Of a stretch of DNA of 64,000 nucleotides, positions 52,194 to 60,944 are shown one piece after another (position 1 is the first letter of the stretch; the number at the start of each line of letters is the position of its first letter). The notes below the pieces were generated by a model. It did not search any database. It was given only the letters and a program-made list of their open reading frames with translations, and was not told where the DNA came from. The position numbers were made by a program, and so were the translations under genes. The stretch spans positions 89,795 through 153,794 of the forward strand of contig JAJDXO010000041.1 of assembly GCA_022823235.1 (NCBI GenBank), read 5' to 3'. This DNA is from Rhodospirillales bacterium. Lineage in GTDB: Bacteria > Pseudomonadota > Alphaproteobacteria > Rhodospirillales > UBA2165.

Positions 52194-52727
52194 ATGCTCC
52201 ACCGGATCACCGGCCGCGCCACCAAGTGCGGCCCCTCCGCCATATCCGCCATCGCCGGCGTCCCGACCCACGAGGCCGCCGGCATCATCCGCCGCCTGTT
52301 CGACCGGCCCTCGGTCAATGGCGTCTTCATGGACGAGCTCGCCGCCGCGCTCGAAGAGTTCGGCTGGACGCCCGACTACGCGATCCACCATCCGAACTAC
52401 CGCAACCGCTCCTACGCGCGCCGGGCGGACGTCTGGGAGCGCATATTCGCGGACGTTCCCTTCGACGAGCGCGCCATCACGCTCGGCACGTTTCTGGACC
52501 CCGCGCCGTCGGGGACGTGGGCGGTTTTGGCCGGCAATCACTTCGTGGCCTATGCGGACGGCTTCGTCGCGGATTCCGGAGCTTGGCTCTCGCGCAAACC
52601 GGCCCCGTGGACCCGCGCCAATCCGGGCCACGGCCGCGCCGCGCTTCGCCGCGTCCGGGAAGCCGTCCGGTTCGTGCGCGTCGCCGGCGGCGGCAATCCC
52701 CGCAACCCCCGTCCCGAGGAGGGCTGA
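52194..52727 (+). CDS. Small protein with a C39-like cysteine-peptidase pattern
   Basis: A 177-residue protein. KCGPSAISAIAG (C12) resembles the CGPxAL nucleophile motif of C39/papain-like peptidases, and WAVLAGNHFVAYADG (H116) followed by FVADSGAW (D127) resembles their His-Asp part. The overall match is weak and no known element protein comes to mind, so treat it as a fold prediction. The ATG at 52194 follows CGGAGACCACCC. It is closely followed by the next gene (2-base gap), so the two are probably cotranscribed. Confidence 0.6.
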   Translation: MLHRITGRATKCGPSAISAIAGVPTHEAAGIIRRLFDRPSVNGVFMDELAAALEEFGWTPDYAIHHPNYRNRSYARRADVWERIFADVPFDERAITLGTFLDPAPSGTWAVLAGNHFVAYADGFVADSGAWLSRKPAPWTRANPGHGRAALRRVREAVRFVRVAGGGNPRNPRPEEG

Positions 52728-52729
52728 TC

Positions 52730-53374
52730 ATGCCTCAAATTATCGAGACCACGGTCTACACCATCGACGAGTTATCAGGCTCGGCGAAAGAAATGGCCCG
52801 CGCCTGGTATCGCCAGTCCTGCCTCGATTACGAGTGGTACGACTTCGTCTTCGAGGATTTTCAGGCGATCTGCGGCATATTCGGCGTGACCCTCGCCACC
52901 AGCCCCGTCTGCCTCTATGGCGGCGGAACCCGCGACAAGCCGCGGATTTACTGGTCCGGTTTCAGCAGCCAGGGCGACGGCGCGAGCTTCGCCGGCTCGT
53001 ATGCCCACGCCAAGGGAGCGGCCAGGGCCATCCGCGCCCATGCGCCAGGGGATGACGAACTGCACCGCATCGCGGACGTTCTGCAAGCGGTTCAGAAGCG
53101 TAATTCTTGGCAGGTCCACGCAAACATCCGGCAACAGGGCCGCTACTGCCACGAATACACCATGTCCATCGACGTCGTGCGGGACAGCCCCACATGGCAG
53201 TCGCCGACGGACGATGCCGAGGACACGGTGACCGAAGCCATGCGCGATCTCGCCCGCTGGCTCTACCGCCGGCTCGAGGCCGAATACGAACACCTGACCT
53301 CGGACGAAGTGGTCGACGAGGCCATGGAGGTCAACGGCTACACGTTCTCGGCCGAGGGAAACCGGTTCGGCTGA
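52730..53374 (+). CDS. Unknown conserved mobile-element protein
   Basis: A 214-residue protein starting with the motif VYTIDELSGSAKEMARAWYR and then YEWYDFVFEDFQAI, a pattern I associate with hypothetical proteins of plasmids and integrative elements that are sometimes labelled antitoxin-like without good evidence. Acidic and aromatic; no catalytic motif seen. GAGGAGGG lies eight bases before the ATG at 52730. It is translated right after the C39-like gene. Confidence 0.7.
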   Translation: MPQIIETTVYTIDELSGSAKEMARAWYRQSCLDYEWYDFVFEDFQAICGIFGVTLATSPVCLYGGGTRDKPRIYWSGFSSQGDGASFAGSYAHAKGAARAIRAHAPGDDELHRIADVLQAVQKRNSWQVHANIRQQGRYCHEYTMSIDVVRDSPTWQSPTDDAEDTVTEAMRDLARWLYRRLEAEYEHLTSDEVVDEAMEVNGYTFSAEGNRFG

Positions 53375-53534
53375 CGAGACGCATTGGTTGGACTTCACCC
53401 CGCCAATTGTGGACTTTCGTCACGCTGTAGGCGCTCTTCGCTCTCCACGCGTTCGTCGCTGACCCATCGTTGACAGCGCTGTACTCCTTCTGGCAATCCA
53501 TCGGCGCTCGCGCCAAATAAACCCAGAGATTCCC

Positions 53535-54563
53535 ATGCCCGACCTATACACCATCAACATTCACCTGCAGGAACGGCTCGAACAGGACTGGCGCGACGAA
53601 GTCCGCGCGCCCGAGGCCGCGCGGTGGCTCGACGAAGCCAGCCTTTTGAAAAACCACAACAACGGCCTGCCGTTGCGCAGATTGCTGCGCGCCGGGCGTA
53701 TCGCAGGCCAGCAGCAGCGCCCCAACCGGAAGAACGGCGCATGGTTCATTCGTCGCCTCGCGGCATCCCGCGACCCCGGCGCGATCCGCAAGGCCCGCGA
53801 ACGCTTGCGCCGCTGTCTCCCCATCGACCGCGATGCCCTGCCGCCTGACTGGCCGGTGAACCAAGGGCCTACGGACTTCTGGCAGGAACTGGGCAAGACG
53901 GTCGCGGCGTTCGGCTACCTGGAGCACATTCTGGCATCCGCCTGCCACTCGCTCCTCGCGACGGGCGAGAGGGCGGCCGCGCATCTCAAATCAAACGACC
54001 ATGAAGCCATGCGCCGGTGGACCAAGCGGCTCCTTAACTCCCGCACCGACACCTTGTACCCCCTCACCCGCGAACTCGACCGGGTCTTGACCGAAGCCGG
54101 CGTGGTTCCCAGCGCCGTTCGCGAGGATATCGTTGCACGCCTGAATGAGCTCCGGCCCTGGCGCAACGCCCTCTGCCACGGCGCATGGCTCAGCGTCGCA
54201 GAAGACGGCTCCGGGCGCCTTGAGCACGTTTTCAGGTACGAAGGCATTCCCGCCGGATTCGAGCATCGGAACGTTAACGTGGAGCGCCTGTCCGACGTAC
54301 GCACCCGCACGGTCGATATCGCCATTCGCATCGCCGAAGCCGCCTCCGTCGCCGGGCCCACCTACACCCACATGGGCGGCACCGGCTACGCCCTCGCCAC
54401 CGTCATGCCGCGCATGTACGAACCGCACAACGCCCCTCCCGAACCGGACCTGCTGGACGCGGCTCGGCGCGCGATCGAGCGCGATGACACGCTTAGCAAG
54501 GCGGTGCTCACCCGGCGCCTCGCGGCGCTCGGTTACGAGAACGCACCGACCAAAACGGAATAG
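53535..54563 (+). CDS. HEPN-like protein with N-terminal DNA-binding-like region
   Basis: A 342-residue protein. Residues 25-75 (KNHNNGLPLRRLLRAGRI then NRKNGAWFIRRLA) look like a small helix-turn-helix module that reads a site. The central helical part holds LRPWRNALCHGAWL with the R-x4-H pattern of HEPN RNases. The C-terminus (SKAVLTRRLAALGYEN) is helical. Function unknown; it may be a toxin or RNA-processing enzyme. The gene stands between backbone genes with no strong ribosome site (AGAG). The HEPN call rests on one motif. Confidence 0.55.
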   Translation: MPDLYTINIHLQERLEQDWRDEVRAPEAARWLDEASLLKNHNNGLPLRRLLRAGRIAGQQQRPNRKNGAWFIRRLAASRDPGAIRKARERLRRCLPIDRDALPPDWPVNQGPTDFWQELGKTVAAFGYLEHILASACHSLLATGERAAAHLKSNDHEAMRRWTKRLLNSRTDTLYPLTRELDRVLTEAGVVPSAVREDIVARLNELRPWRNALCHGAWLSVAEDGSGRLEHVFRYEGIPAGFEHRNVNVERLSDVRTRTVDIAIRIAEAASVAGPTYTHMGGTGYALATVMPRMYEPHNAPPEPDLLDAARRAIERDDTLSKAVLTRRLAALGYENAPTKTE

Positions 54564-54564
54564 C

Positions 54565-54826
54565 GGAGCCTCGCGGCCTCCTCGGCCGGCCGAGCCGCCG
54601 GGCGTCACCGTCGGGCCTCTCCGCGGCGACTTGCCGACGCAGCGCATCCCGTAGAGTTCGATGTGGTCCACCACGGCCTTGGCAACCGGTTTTAGGCGGT
54701 CGTGATCGGCGGCAGGTGCCTTCTCGGCCATGGCTTGCTCGCCTTGCACAGCGCAATTTCGACGGTGCTCGGCAATTCTTCCCATGAAACCGGGCCGCCC
54801 TGTTTTTCGTTCATCGGCTGATTCAT
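54565..54826 (-). pseudogene. Frameshifted paralogue of the 50949-51215 gene
   Basis: From the ATG at 54826 the frame reads SWEELPSTVEIALCKASKPW, then PRRHLP before an early stop; the expected second half (ADHDRLKPVAKAVVDHIEL…) continues in another frame. A one-base change around CACCTGCCGCCGATC restores alignment with the intact copy at 50949-51215. The C-terminal end reads on into antisense sequence, so its stop is also lost. A decayed duplicate. Confidence 0.6.
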
Positions 54827-55015
54827 CGCCTGAAATCGATTTGAGAATGTCAGCTGCCACCGGCAATGCTGCGGCCGACTTCGCCGCAGCCGTACTTATC
54901 CGCATTCAGGCCTGAGCGCCCTCCGCGACTCCTCTGGCACAGCCCGGGCGGAGCGTCCACCGTTTCAGCGGCCAATTTCCTCAATCTTCAGGTCTCCGCG
55001 CCCTGCACCAGCGGA

Positions 55016-55072
55016 AGTCCGGCCAGCCGGCCCGGGGCAGTCCGGCGAGGTTGGCGCGGGAGGACTCGCGCC
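55016..55072. repeat. Intergenic GC-rich repeat, copy B
   Basis: AGTCCGGCCAGCCGG, CAGTCCGGCG and GGACTCGCGCC blocks, about 57 bases, nearly identical to copy C at 55685. It sits in the 300-base gap 54827-55125, in which I see no gene. Confidence 0.6.
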
Positions 55073-55117
55073 GCGACCCAGCCCGGCGACGGCATCATGA
55101 CCCGCGGGCTCCACAGC

Positions 55118-55181
55118 GAAAGGAGGTGATCCAACATCTCGCGCCGCGTCCGGGCGGTACTTCCTCCCATCCGCCCGGGCG
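55118..55181 (+). other. 16-base complement of the 16S rRNA 3' end followed by a hairpin
   Basis: GAAAGGAGGTGATCCA (55118-55133) is complementary to the last 16 or so bases of alphaproteobacterial 16S rRNA. No ATG, GTG or TTG lies at a usable distance after it. At 55147-55181 an 11-bp stem (one G-U pair) has a 13-base loop containing CCTCC, which could pair with the GGAGG. It may be a non-initiating ribosome-binding or standby site, or a fragment derived from an rRNA operon. Confidence 0.5.
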
Positions 55182-55246
55182 TCCGCGCGCTCCCATGAGG
55201 AGAAAGAGGTTACGGGGAGACGATTTCAAACCGAAAGGAGACCGGC

Positions 55247-55327
55247 ATGAGCCGTAAATTCCCCGACCGCGGCGGCTGCGGACCAGAACACGATATCCGC
55301 CGGCGCGCCAGCCGGCTCATCGGTTAG
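55247..55327 (+). CDS. Small leader-type ORF, 26 residues
   Basis: ATG with a very good ribosome site (GAAAGGAG, seven bases upstream) encodes MSRKFPDRGGCGPEHDIRRR and six more residues. Its TAG lies four bases before the next gene's ATG, which has no ribosome site of its own, so the two are probably translationally coupled. Function unknown. Confidence 0.5.
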   Translation: MSRKFPDRGGCGPEHDIRRRASRLIG

Positions 55328-55331
55328 TCCC

Positions 55332-55565
55332 ATGACCCGCTCCATCATCCGCCGCGCCGACGCCGACCTGAAGCACGCCTGGCTCGCGCGCTTCCAGGCC
55401 CTGCCGCCGTCCGCCCGCCACGCTCTGCGGCTGGCCCTCCTCGACCTGCGCAGGGACGCGCAATACCGCGCCGAGCACCAGTGGCGCCAGCACAAGGGCC
55501 CCATGGCCTGCTATTGGCGGGCCGTCGGCGTCTACGCGGGCCATATCGCCCGCGCGCTTCGCTGA
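55332..55565 (+). CDS. Small basic protein of unknown function
   Basis: A 77-residue, Arg- and Ala-rich helical protein (DLKHAWLARFQALPPSARHA, then EHQWRQHKGPMACYWRAVGV). No family recognised. It lacks its own ribosome site and follows the 26-residue leader closely, consistent with coupling. It precedes repeat copy C and the strawberry-notch gene. Confidence 0.6.
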   Translation: MTRSIIRRADADLKHAWLARFQALPPSARHALRLALLDLRRDAQYRAEHQWRQHKGPMACYWRAVGVYAGHIARALR

Positions 55566-55684
55566 TCCGCCTGCCCGAGCCGGTCAATAACGGCGCGGGC
55601 TCCGCAAGCGCTCCCACACTTTCCCGAACCCATCCGCCGCCAGCGCCCGGCCCGGGTTTCCCTGGCGCGCCCCGCGCCGGCGGG

Positions 55685-55740
55685 AGTCCGGTCAGCCGGC
55701 CGGGGGCAGTCCGGCGGGGCCGCGCGGGAGAACTCGCGCC
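55685..55740. repeat. Intergenic GC-rich repeat, copy C
   Basis: AGTCCGGTCAGCCGG, CAGTCCGGCG and GAACTCGCGCC blocks; by eye nearly nine of ten bases agree with copy B. It ends 38 bases before the strawberry-notch ATG. A REP-like or regulatory role is possible. Confidence 0.6.
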
Positions 55741-55778
55741 ATCCACCGCCCGCCACCCTTCCAGCACGGAGACCGCCC

Positions 55779-58700
55779 ATGCTCGACGCCCCGCAGGCGC
55801 CGGACGCCCTCGCACGTCCGCCCGTTCCCGCACCCGCCATCAATCCGACCGCCGAACCGGCCTGCCCCGTCCCGGGCGACGCCCTGTTCGCCGCGGCCCA
55901 GACCCTGCTGCCGGTCCTGGAGGCGGGCCGGCCCCTCGACGCCGCGACCCTCCGGGACGCCATGACGGAGGCATTCGGCGCGACCGACGCCGAGGGCGCC
56001 TGGGTCTGGAAGGACGCCTACGAGGCCGCCGAAGCCGCCGTCGTCTTGTTCATGCGGCGCTACGGCCGGGCCATGCGCCTCAATGCCGGCGCCGGTGCGG
56101 ACGGGCCCCGCCGCATGCTGGCCATGCTGGAAGCCGTCGCCGCGCTGGAGCCCTCGCACACCCGGCGGTCCGAGGAGCAGGTCCGCCTCCAGCAGTTCTC
56201 GACCCCGCTGCCGCTCGCATACGCCGCGCTGCGGGCCGCCGCGATCCGGCCGGGCGACGTCGTGCTGGAGCCCTCCGCCGGCACCGGCATGCTGGCCGTG
56301 ATGGCCCGGTGCGCGATGGGCGACTCCGCCGACAGCAATCTCCATCTCAACGAATACGCCCGGACGAGAGCTCGGCTCCTGACGCGGCTGTTCCCGGAGG
56401 CGGTGGTCACCGCGTTCAACGCCGAGACCATCGCCGACCGGCTGCGCGGCGTCCGGCCCACCGTGGTGCTGATGAACCCGCCGTTCTCGGCGACGCCGGG
56501 CGTGGACCGCATCACCCGCGATGCCGACCTCCGCCATGTCCGCTCCGCCGCCTCCATGCTGCCGCCCGGCGGACGGCTGGTGACCATCACGTCGGCCCGG
56601 TGCGCGCCGGGCGATATCGTCGACCGTGTGGACGGGTTCGATCCGGGCGGCCCCCCGGCCCGCTGCATCTTCACAATGGCCATCGACGGCCGCGCCTATG
56701 CCCGCCGCGGCACCGGCTTCGACACCCGCCTCACCGTGCTGGAGCGGGGCGTTGGACCCGCCGTGGAGCTGGACGGAACGGCCCGCGCCGAAAACGCCCG
56801 CGAACTGCTCGACGCCGTCATCGCGCGGGTGCCGCCGCGCCGGGAGATCGGACCCGCGCCGGCCCCGGCCGGTCCCGCCCGCGACCTGTTCGGCAAGCCG
56901 GTCGCGCCGAAGCCCGCCAAGCAGCGGGGCCACCGGCCCGCACCGGCCCCCGAGACCCGGCAGGCCCATGACTGGGGGCCGGTCGCGGAGCTCGCCGTGG
57001 AGACCGGCCCGGCCGAACCCGCCGCTACGGATGCCGATACGTCCGCCGACATCGGTCCCTACGCCCCCTGGCGTCCGGGCGCGGCGCGGGTAACCGGCGC
57101 GGTCGAGCATCCGACGCCCCTGGTCCAGTCCGCCGCCATGGCCGCCGTGCCCCATCCGGCGCCGGCTTGGCGGCCCATGCTGCCCGAGCGGGTGGTGACG
57201 GACGGCCTGCTGTCCGACGCCCAGCTCGAGAGCGTCGTGCTGGCGGGCGAGGCCCATTCCCGGCATCTCGCGGCGGAGTACCAGATCGGCTCGGGGTGGG
57301 AGACCGTCCACCGCTGCCGAGAGGATGGCGAATACGGCAATGACGACGGGGAGGAACTCGATACGTCCTTCGTCACCGAGGACGGCGAGACGCTTTCCGA
57401 GCCGGTGCGCTTCCGCCGGGGCTGGATGCTGGGCGACGGCACGGGCTGCGGCAAGGGACGCCAGGTGGCCGCCGTCATCCTCGACAACCGCCTGCGGGGC
57501 CGCAAACGCGCGCTCTGGCTCAGCCAGTCCGACAAGCTGCTGGAGGATGCGCGGCGCGACTGGACGGCGCTGGGCGGGCTGGAGAGCGATGTCATCCCCT
57601 TGGGCAGCTTCCGCCAGGGGATGGAGATCCCCCTCGACGAGGGGATCCTCTTCGCCACCTACGCGACGCTCCGCTCGCCGTCCCGCCAGGGGAAGCCCTC
57701 GCGGCTGGAACAGATCGTCGAATGGCTCGCGGGCTCATTGGACGAAGAGGACCGCCACGCCTTCGACGGCGTCGTGGTGTTCGACGAGGCCCACGCCATG
57801 GCCAATGCCGCCGGGTCCAAGTCCGACCGCGGCGAGACCAAGCCCTCCCAGCAAGGGCGAGCGGGGCTCAGGCTTCAGAACGCCCTGCCGGACGCCCGCA
57901 TCGCCTATGTGTCCGCCACCGGCGCCACCACGGTGCCGGGATTGGCCTATGCGGGCCGCCTGGGACTGTGGGGTGCCGGGGAGACGCCCTTCGAGACGAG
58001 GCCCGAGTTCGTCTCCGCCATGGAGGCGGGCGGCGTCGCCGCCATGGAGGTGGTGGCGAGGGATCTGAAGGCCCTCGGACTCTACCAGGCCAGGGCCTTG
58101 GCCTATGACGGGATCGAGGTCGACATCCTGGAACACCCGCTCACCCCTGAGCAGCGGCGCATCTACGACGCCTATGCGGTCGCCTTCAAGGTGATCCACC
58201 GGAATATCGAGGCCGCTCTCGAGGCGACCGGCATCGTCCAGGGCGAGGATACGCTGAACAAGAATGCCAAATCGGCCGCCCTCAGCGCCTTCGAGGGGAC
58301 CAAGCAGCGCTTCTTCGGCCACCTGCTCACCGGCATGAAGTGCCCGTCCACCATCCGCGCCATCGAGGCCGATCTGGAAGCCGGCCGGTCGGCCGTGGTG
58401 CAGCTGGTCTCCACCGGCGAAGCCCTGATGGAGCGCCGCATCGCAGAGGTTCCGGCGTCCGAGTGGGACGACCTCAATATCGACCTCACGCCCCGGGATG
58501 CCATCCTCTCCTACCTGTTGCACGCGTTTCCGGTGCAGCTCCAGGAGCCGTTCACCGACGATGCCGGCAATCTCTTGAGCCGGCCCGCCAGGGACGCCGG
58601 CGGCAACCCCGTCATCTGCAAGGAGGCCGAGGACCGCCGCGACAAGCTGATCGGGAAGCTGGCGGCTCTCCCGCCGGTGCCGACGGCCCTCGACCAGATC

Positions 58701-60305
58701 GTGCAGCACTTCGGCCACGAGGCCGTCGCGGAGGTCACGGGCCGGTCCCGGCGCGTGGTGAGGATTACGGACGCCAAGGGCGAGCGCCTCTCGCTCCGCG
58801 GCCGGCCCGCCTCCGCCAACCTCGCCGAGACCGCCGCCTTCATGGACGGCGAAAAGCGCATCCTCGTATTCTCCATGGCGGGCGGCACCGGCAGGAGCTA
58901 CCACGCCGATCTTTCATGCGGGAACACGGAGCGGCGCATCCACTACCTGCTGGAGCCCGGCTGGCGCGCCGACCAGGCGATCCAGGGCCTCGGACGCACC
59001 CACCGCACCCATCAGGCCTCCGCGCCCCTGTTCCGGCCCGTCACCACCGACGTGAAGGGCGAGCGGCGCTTCATCGCCACCATCGCCCGCCGTCTCGACA
59101 GCCTGGGCGCCATCACGCGGGGGCAGCGGGACAGCCAGACCGCCATGGGCGGCAGCAACGCCGCGCTCTTCCGCGAAAGCGACAACCTGGAGAGCATCTA
59201 TGCAAAGGCGGCATTGCGCCAGTTCTACGGCGCGCTCTGGCGGGGCTCCATCGAGGGCTGGACCCTGGACCGCTTCGAGGCGGCCACCGGGCTCAAGCTC
59301 ACCTGGGAAGGCAGTCTCAAGGAGGACCTGCCGCCCATGCCCAGGTTTTTGAACCGGTTGCTGGCGCTGCCCATCGCCGAGCAGAACCAGCTCTTCGCCG
59401 AACTGGAGGCGCGCATCGCCGCCAACATCGAGCAGGCCATCGAGGCCGGCAGCTACGAGGTCGGCGTCGAGACCGTGACCGCCGACTCGCTCATTATCGC
59501 CGGCCGGGAGACCCTCTTCGAGCATCCGGGCACCGGGGCGGCGACCGAACTGGTCGAGATCGTGCGGCGCGACCGGCTGGTGCCGCTCACCGCCGATGCC
59601 GCGCTGGAGACCGGGAACCGCGATCCGGGACCCGACGGCAGGCCGCGCCTCGCCGTCAATGCCCGTTCGAAGCGCGCCGCGGTGGTGCTGCCCGCCGCAT
59701 CCCGCATGCTGGACGACGGCGGGGTGACGGAGCGGGTGCGGCTGATCCGTCCCGCCGCCGCCGAGACCATGGCCCGGGCCGAACTGGACGCCTCCAACTG
59801 GCGCCCGGCCGGCGAGGACCGGTGGCGCGGCGTTTGGGACGCCGAGATCGCCGGCCTGCCATCCCACCGGGAGTCCCGCTTCTGGCTCGCCTCCGGGCTG
59901 CTGTTGCCGGTCTGGGACCGGCTGCCGGCCGAGAACATGCGGGTCAGGCGGCTCACGTCCGACGACGGCATATCCCTCATCGGGCGGGTGCTGGATGCCG
60001 AGCAGGTGCGGACCGTGCGCGCGGGCTTCGGCCTCGACGGCGGTCCCGCCATGACCGGCGCGGAGGCCTTTGCGGCGGTGATGGAGCGGGGCAATGCGCT
60101 ATCCCTCGCCAACGGCTGGCGGCTTGCCCGAAGAAGCCTCATGGGCGCCGACCGCATCGAGATCGAGGGCCCGGCGGATACCGACATGGACGCGCTGAAA
60201 CGCATGGGGTGCACGGTCGAGATCGTCTCGTTCCGGGCGCGGATATTTACACCCAATGCCGGCGTTATGGAACGCATCCTGGAGCGCTGGCCGCCCGCCG
60301 CGTGA
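55779..60305 (+). CDS. Strawberry-notch family helicase with N-terminal methyltransferase domain
   Basis: A 1508-residue protein. The N-terminal part has a DNA-methyltransferase fold: motif I VLEPSAGTGML (near 163) and motif IV MNPPFS (near 232). Then comes the strawberry-notch SF2 helicase: Walker A GDGTGCGKGRQ (near 551), DEAH in VFDEAHAMAN (near 668), YVSATGATT, and the C-terminal block GGTGRSYHADL with QAIQGLGRTHRTHQ. Such proteins are hallmarks of plasmid and integrative-element backbones; they are thought to act in DNA handling or anti-restriction, with no settled function. The gene is intact. CACGGAG precedes the ATG at 55779. Confidence 0.92.
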   Translation: MLDAPQAPDALARPPVPAPAINPTAEPACPVPGDALFAAAQTLLPVLEAGRPLDAATLRDAMTEAFGATDAEGAWVWKDAYEAAEAAVVLFMRRYGRAMRLNAGAGADGPRRMLAMLEAVAALEPSHTRRSEEQVRLQQFSTPLPLAYAALRAAAIRPGDVVLEPSAGTGMLAVMARCAMGDSADSNLHLNEYARTRARLLTRLFPEAVVTAFNAETIADRLRGVRPTVVLMNPPFSATPGVDRITRDADLRHVRSAASMLPPGGRLVTITSARCAPGDIVDRVDGFDPGGPPARCIFTMAIDGRAYARRGTGFDTRLTVLERGVGPAVELDGTARAENARELLDAVIARVPPRREIGPAPAPAGPARDLFGKPVAPKPAKQRGHRPAPAPETRQAHDWGPVAELAVETGPAEPAATDADTSADIGPYAPWRPGAARVTGAVEHPTPLVQSAAMAAVPHPAPAWRPMLPERVVTDGLLSDAQLESVVLAGEAHSRHLAAEYQIGSGWETVHRCREDGEYGNDDGEELDTSFVTEDGETLSEPVRFRRGWMLGDGTGCGKGRQVAAVILDNRLRGRKRALWLSQSDKLLEDARRDWTALGGLESDVIPLGSFRQGMEIPLDEGILFATYATLRSPSRQGKPSRLEQIVEWLAGSLDEEDRHAFDGVVVFDEAHAMANAAGSKSDRGETKPSQQGRAGLRLQNALPDARIAYVSATGATTVPGLAYAGRLGLWGAGETPFETRPEFVSAMEAGGVAAMEVVARDLKALGLYQARALAYDGIEVDILEHPLTPEQRRIYDAYAVAFKVIHRNIEAALEATGIVQGEDTLNKNAKSAALSAFEGTKQRFFGHLLTGMKCPSTIRAIEADLEAGRSAVVQLVSTGEALMERRIAEVPASEWDDLNIDLTPRDAILSYLLHAFPVQLQEPFTDDAGNLLSRPARDAGGNPVICKEAEDRRDKLIGKLAALPPVPTALDQIVQHFGHEAVAEVTGRSRRVVRITDAKGERLSLRGRPASANLAETAAFMDGEKRILVFSMAGGTGRSYHADLSCGNTERRIHYLLEPGWRADQAIQGLGRTHRTHQASAPLFRPVTTDVKGERRFIATIARRLDSLGAITRGQRDSQTAMGGSNAALFRESDNLESIYAKAALRQFYGALWRGSIEGWTLDRFEAATGLKLTWEGSLKEDLPPMPRFLNRLLALPIAEQNQLFAELEARIAANIEQAIEAGSYEVGVETVTADSLIIAGRETLFEHPGTGAATELVEIVRRDRLVPLTADAALETGNRDPGPDGRPRLAVNARSKRAAVVLPAASRMLDDGGVTERVRLIRPAAAETMARAELDASNWRPAGEDRWRGVWDAEIAGLPSHRESRFWLASGLLLPVWDRLPAENMRVRRLTSDDGISLIGRVLDAEQVRTVRAGFGLDGGPAMTGAEAFAAVMERGNALSLANGWRLARRSLMGADRIEIEGPADTDMDALKRMGCTVEIVSFRARIFTPNAGVMERILERWPPAA

Positions 60306-60330
60306 CTCCCGGCCCATTAACCCGTTCAAT

Positions 60331-60361
60331 GCCCGGCCGGGATACGTATGGCCGGCCGGGC
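60331..60361. terminator. Strong hairpin after the strawberry-notch gene
   Basis: GCCCGGCCGG and its exact complement flank an 11-base loop. There is no T tract, so termination would be Rho-assisted or the hairpin may only stabilise the mRNA end. Confidence 0.4.
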
Positions 60362-60396
60362 GGCGGCGGTCGCCGCCGCAACCGAAGGAGAACCCC

Positions 60397-60666
60397 ATGA
60401 CCGCGCAGACCCTGCCGGACGAGCCGAACTTCTGTTTCGCGCCGGCCTACGACATCGAGACCGAGGTGCAGCAGATCAGAATTGTGATCGAGGGCCTCGC
60501 CGGGCATGTCCCCACCGCGCTGATCGCGCTTGATCTGGACGATGCCCTCGGCATCTGCGACAAGCTGAACCGTCGGCTCGGTTACGACCGGGAGGCCTGG
60601 ACCGCCATGGCGGCGGCCTCCATGCACGCCGAGAACGGCGATCCGGAAACGGGGGCTTGCCATTGA
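60397..60666 (+). CDS. Small conserved protein of unknown function
   Basis: An 89-residue protein (FCFAPAYDIETEVQQIRIVI, ALDLDDALGICDKLNRRLGY) with GAAGGAG seven bases before the ATG at 60397. Helical; no recognised domain. It follows the strawberry-notch gene by about 90 bases and is probably part of the same backbone set. Confidence 0.65.
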   Translation: MTAQTLPDEPNFCFAPAYDIETEVQQIRIVIEGLAGHVPTALIALDLDDALGICDKLNRRLGYDREAWTAMAAASMHAENGDPETGACH

Positions 60667-60944
60667 GGCCCGTTCAGTGCTCCGCGGCCGGCTCGCCGCC
60701 CGTTGGTTCCGCACCGTTGACACGCGGGCGCCAGCCGTCCATATCGTTCACGGAACCCCTGAATTGCCGGCCCCGTTGCGGGCGGCGGACCCTATGGCCA
60801 CCATCCGGTGGCCATAGCCACTTTCAGGAACAGGAGGAGAGTCTGCTTCATCGACGAGCCGGGGGACCTCGGAGCGCCCGCCCATCCGCCGGCACAAGTT
60901 CGCCGAACGGCACTACCGTGACACCCATCGTGGAGGCTGACGAC

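Noticed and set aside
55126..55257. GTG-initiated 43-codon frame within the anti-16S block
   Set aside because: The GTG lies inside the ribosome-site-like sequence itself, so it cannot be positioned by it; product is Arg/Pro-rich and overlaps the better-supported 26-residue ORF.
55692..60400. Several 300-690-codon frames on both strands across the strawberry-notch gene
   Set aside because: Shadow frames of a 1508-residue gene with clear helicase and methylase motifs; their products are Arg/Pro/Gly-rich and unrecognisable.
60667..60944. HigB/RelE toxin upstream of the HigA-like regulator
   Set aside because: I looked for a RelE-fold sequence in all frames of this gap and found none; the regulator is listed as an orphan.
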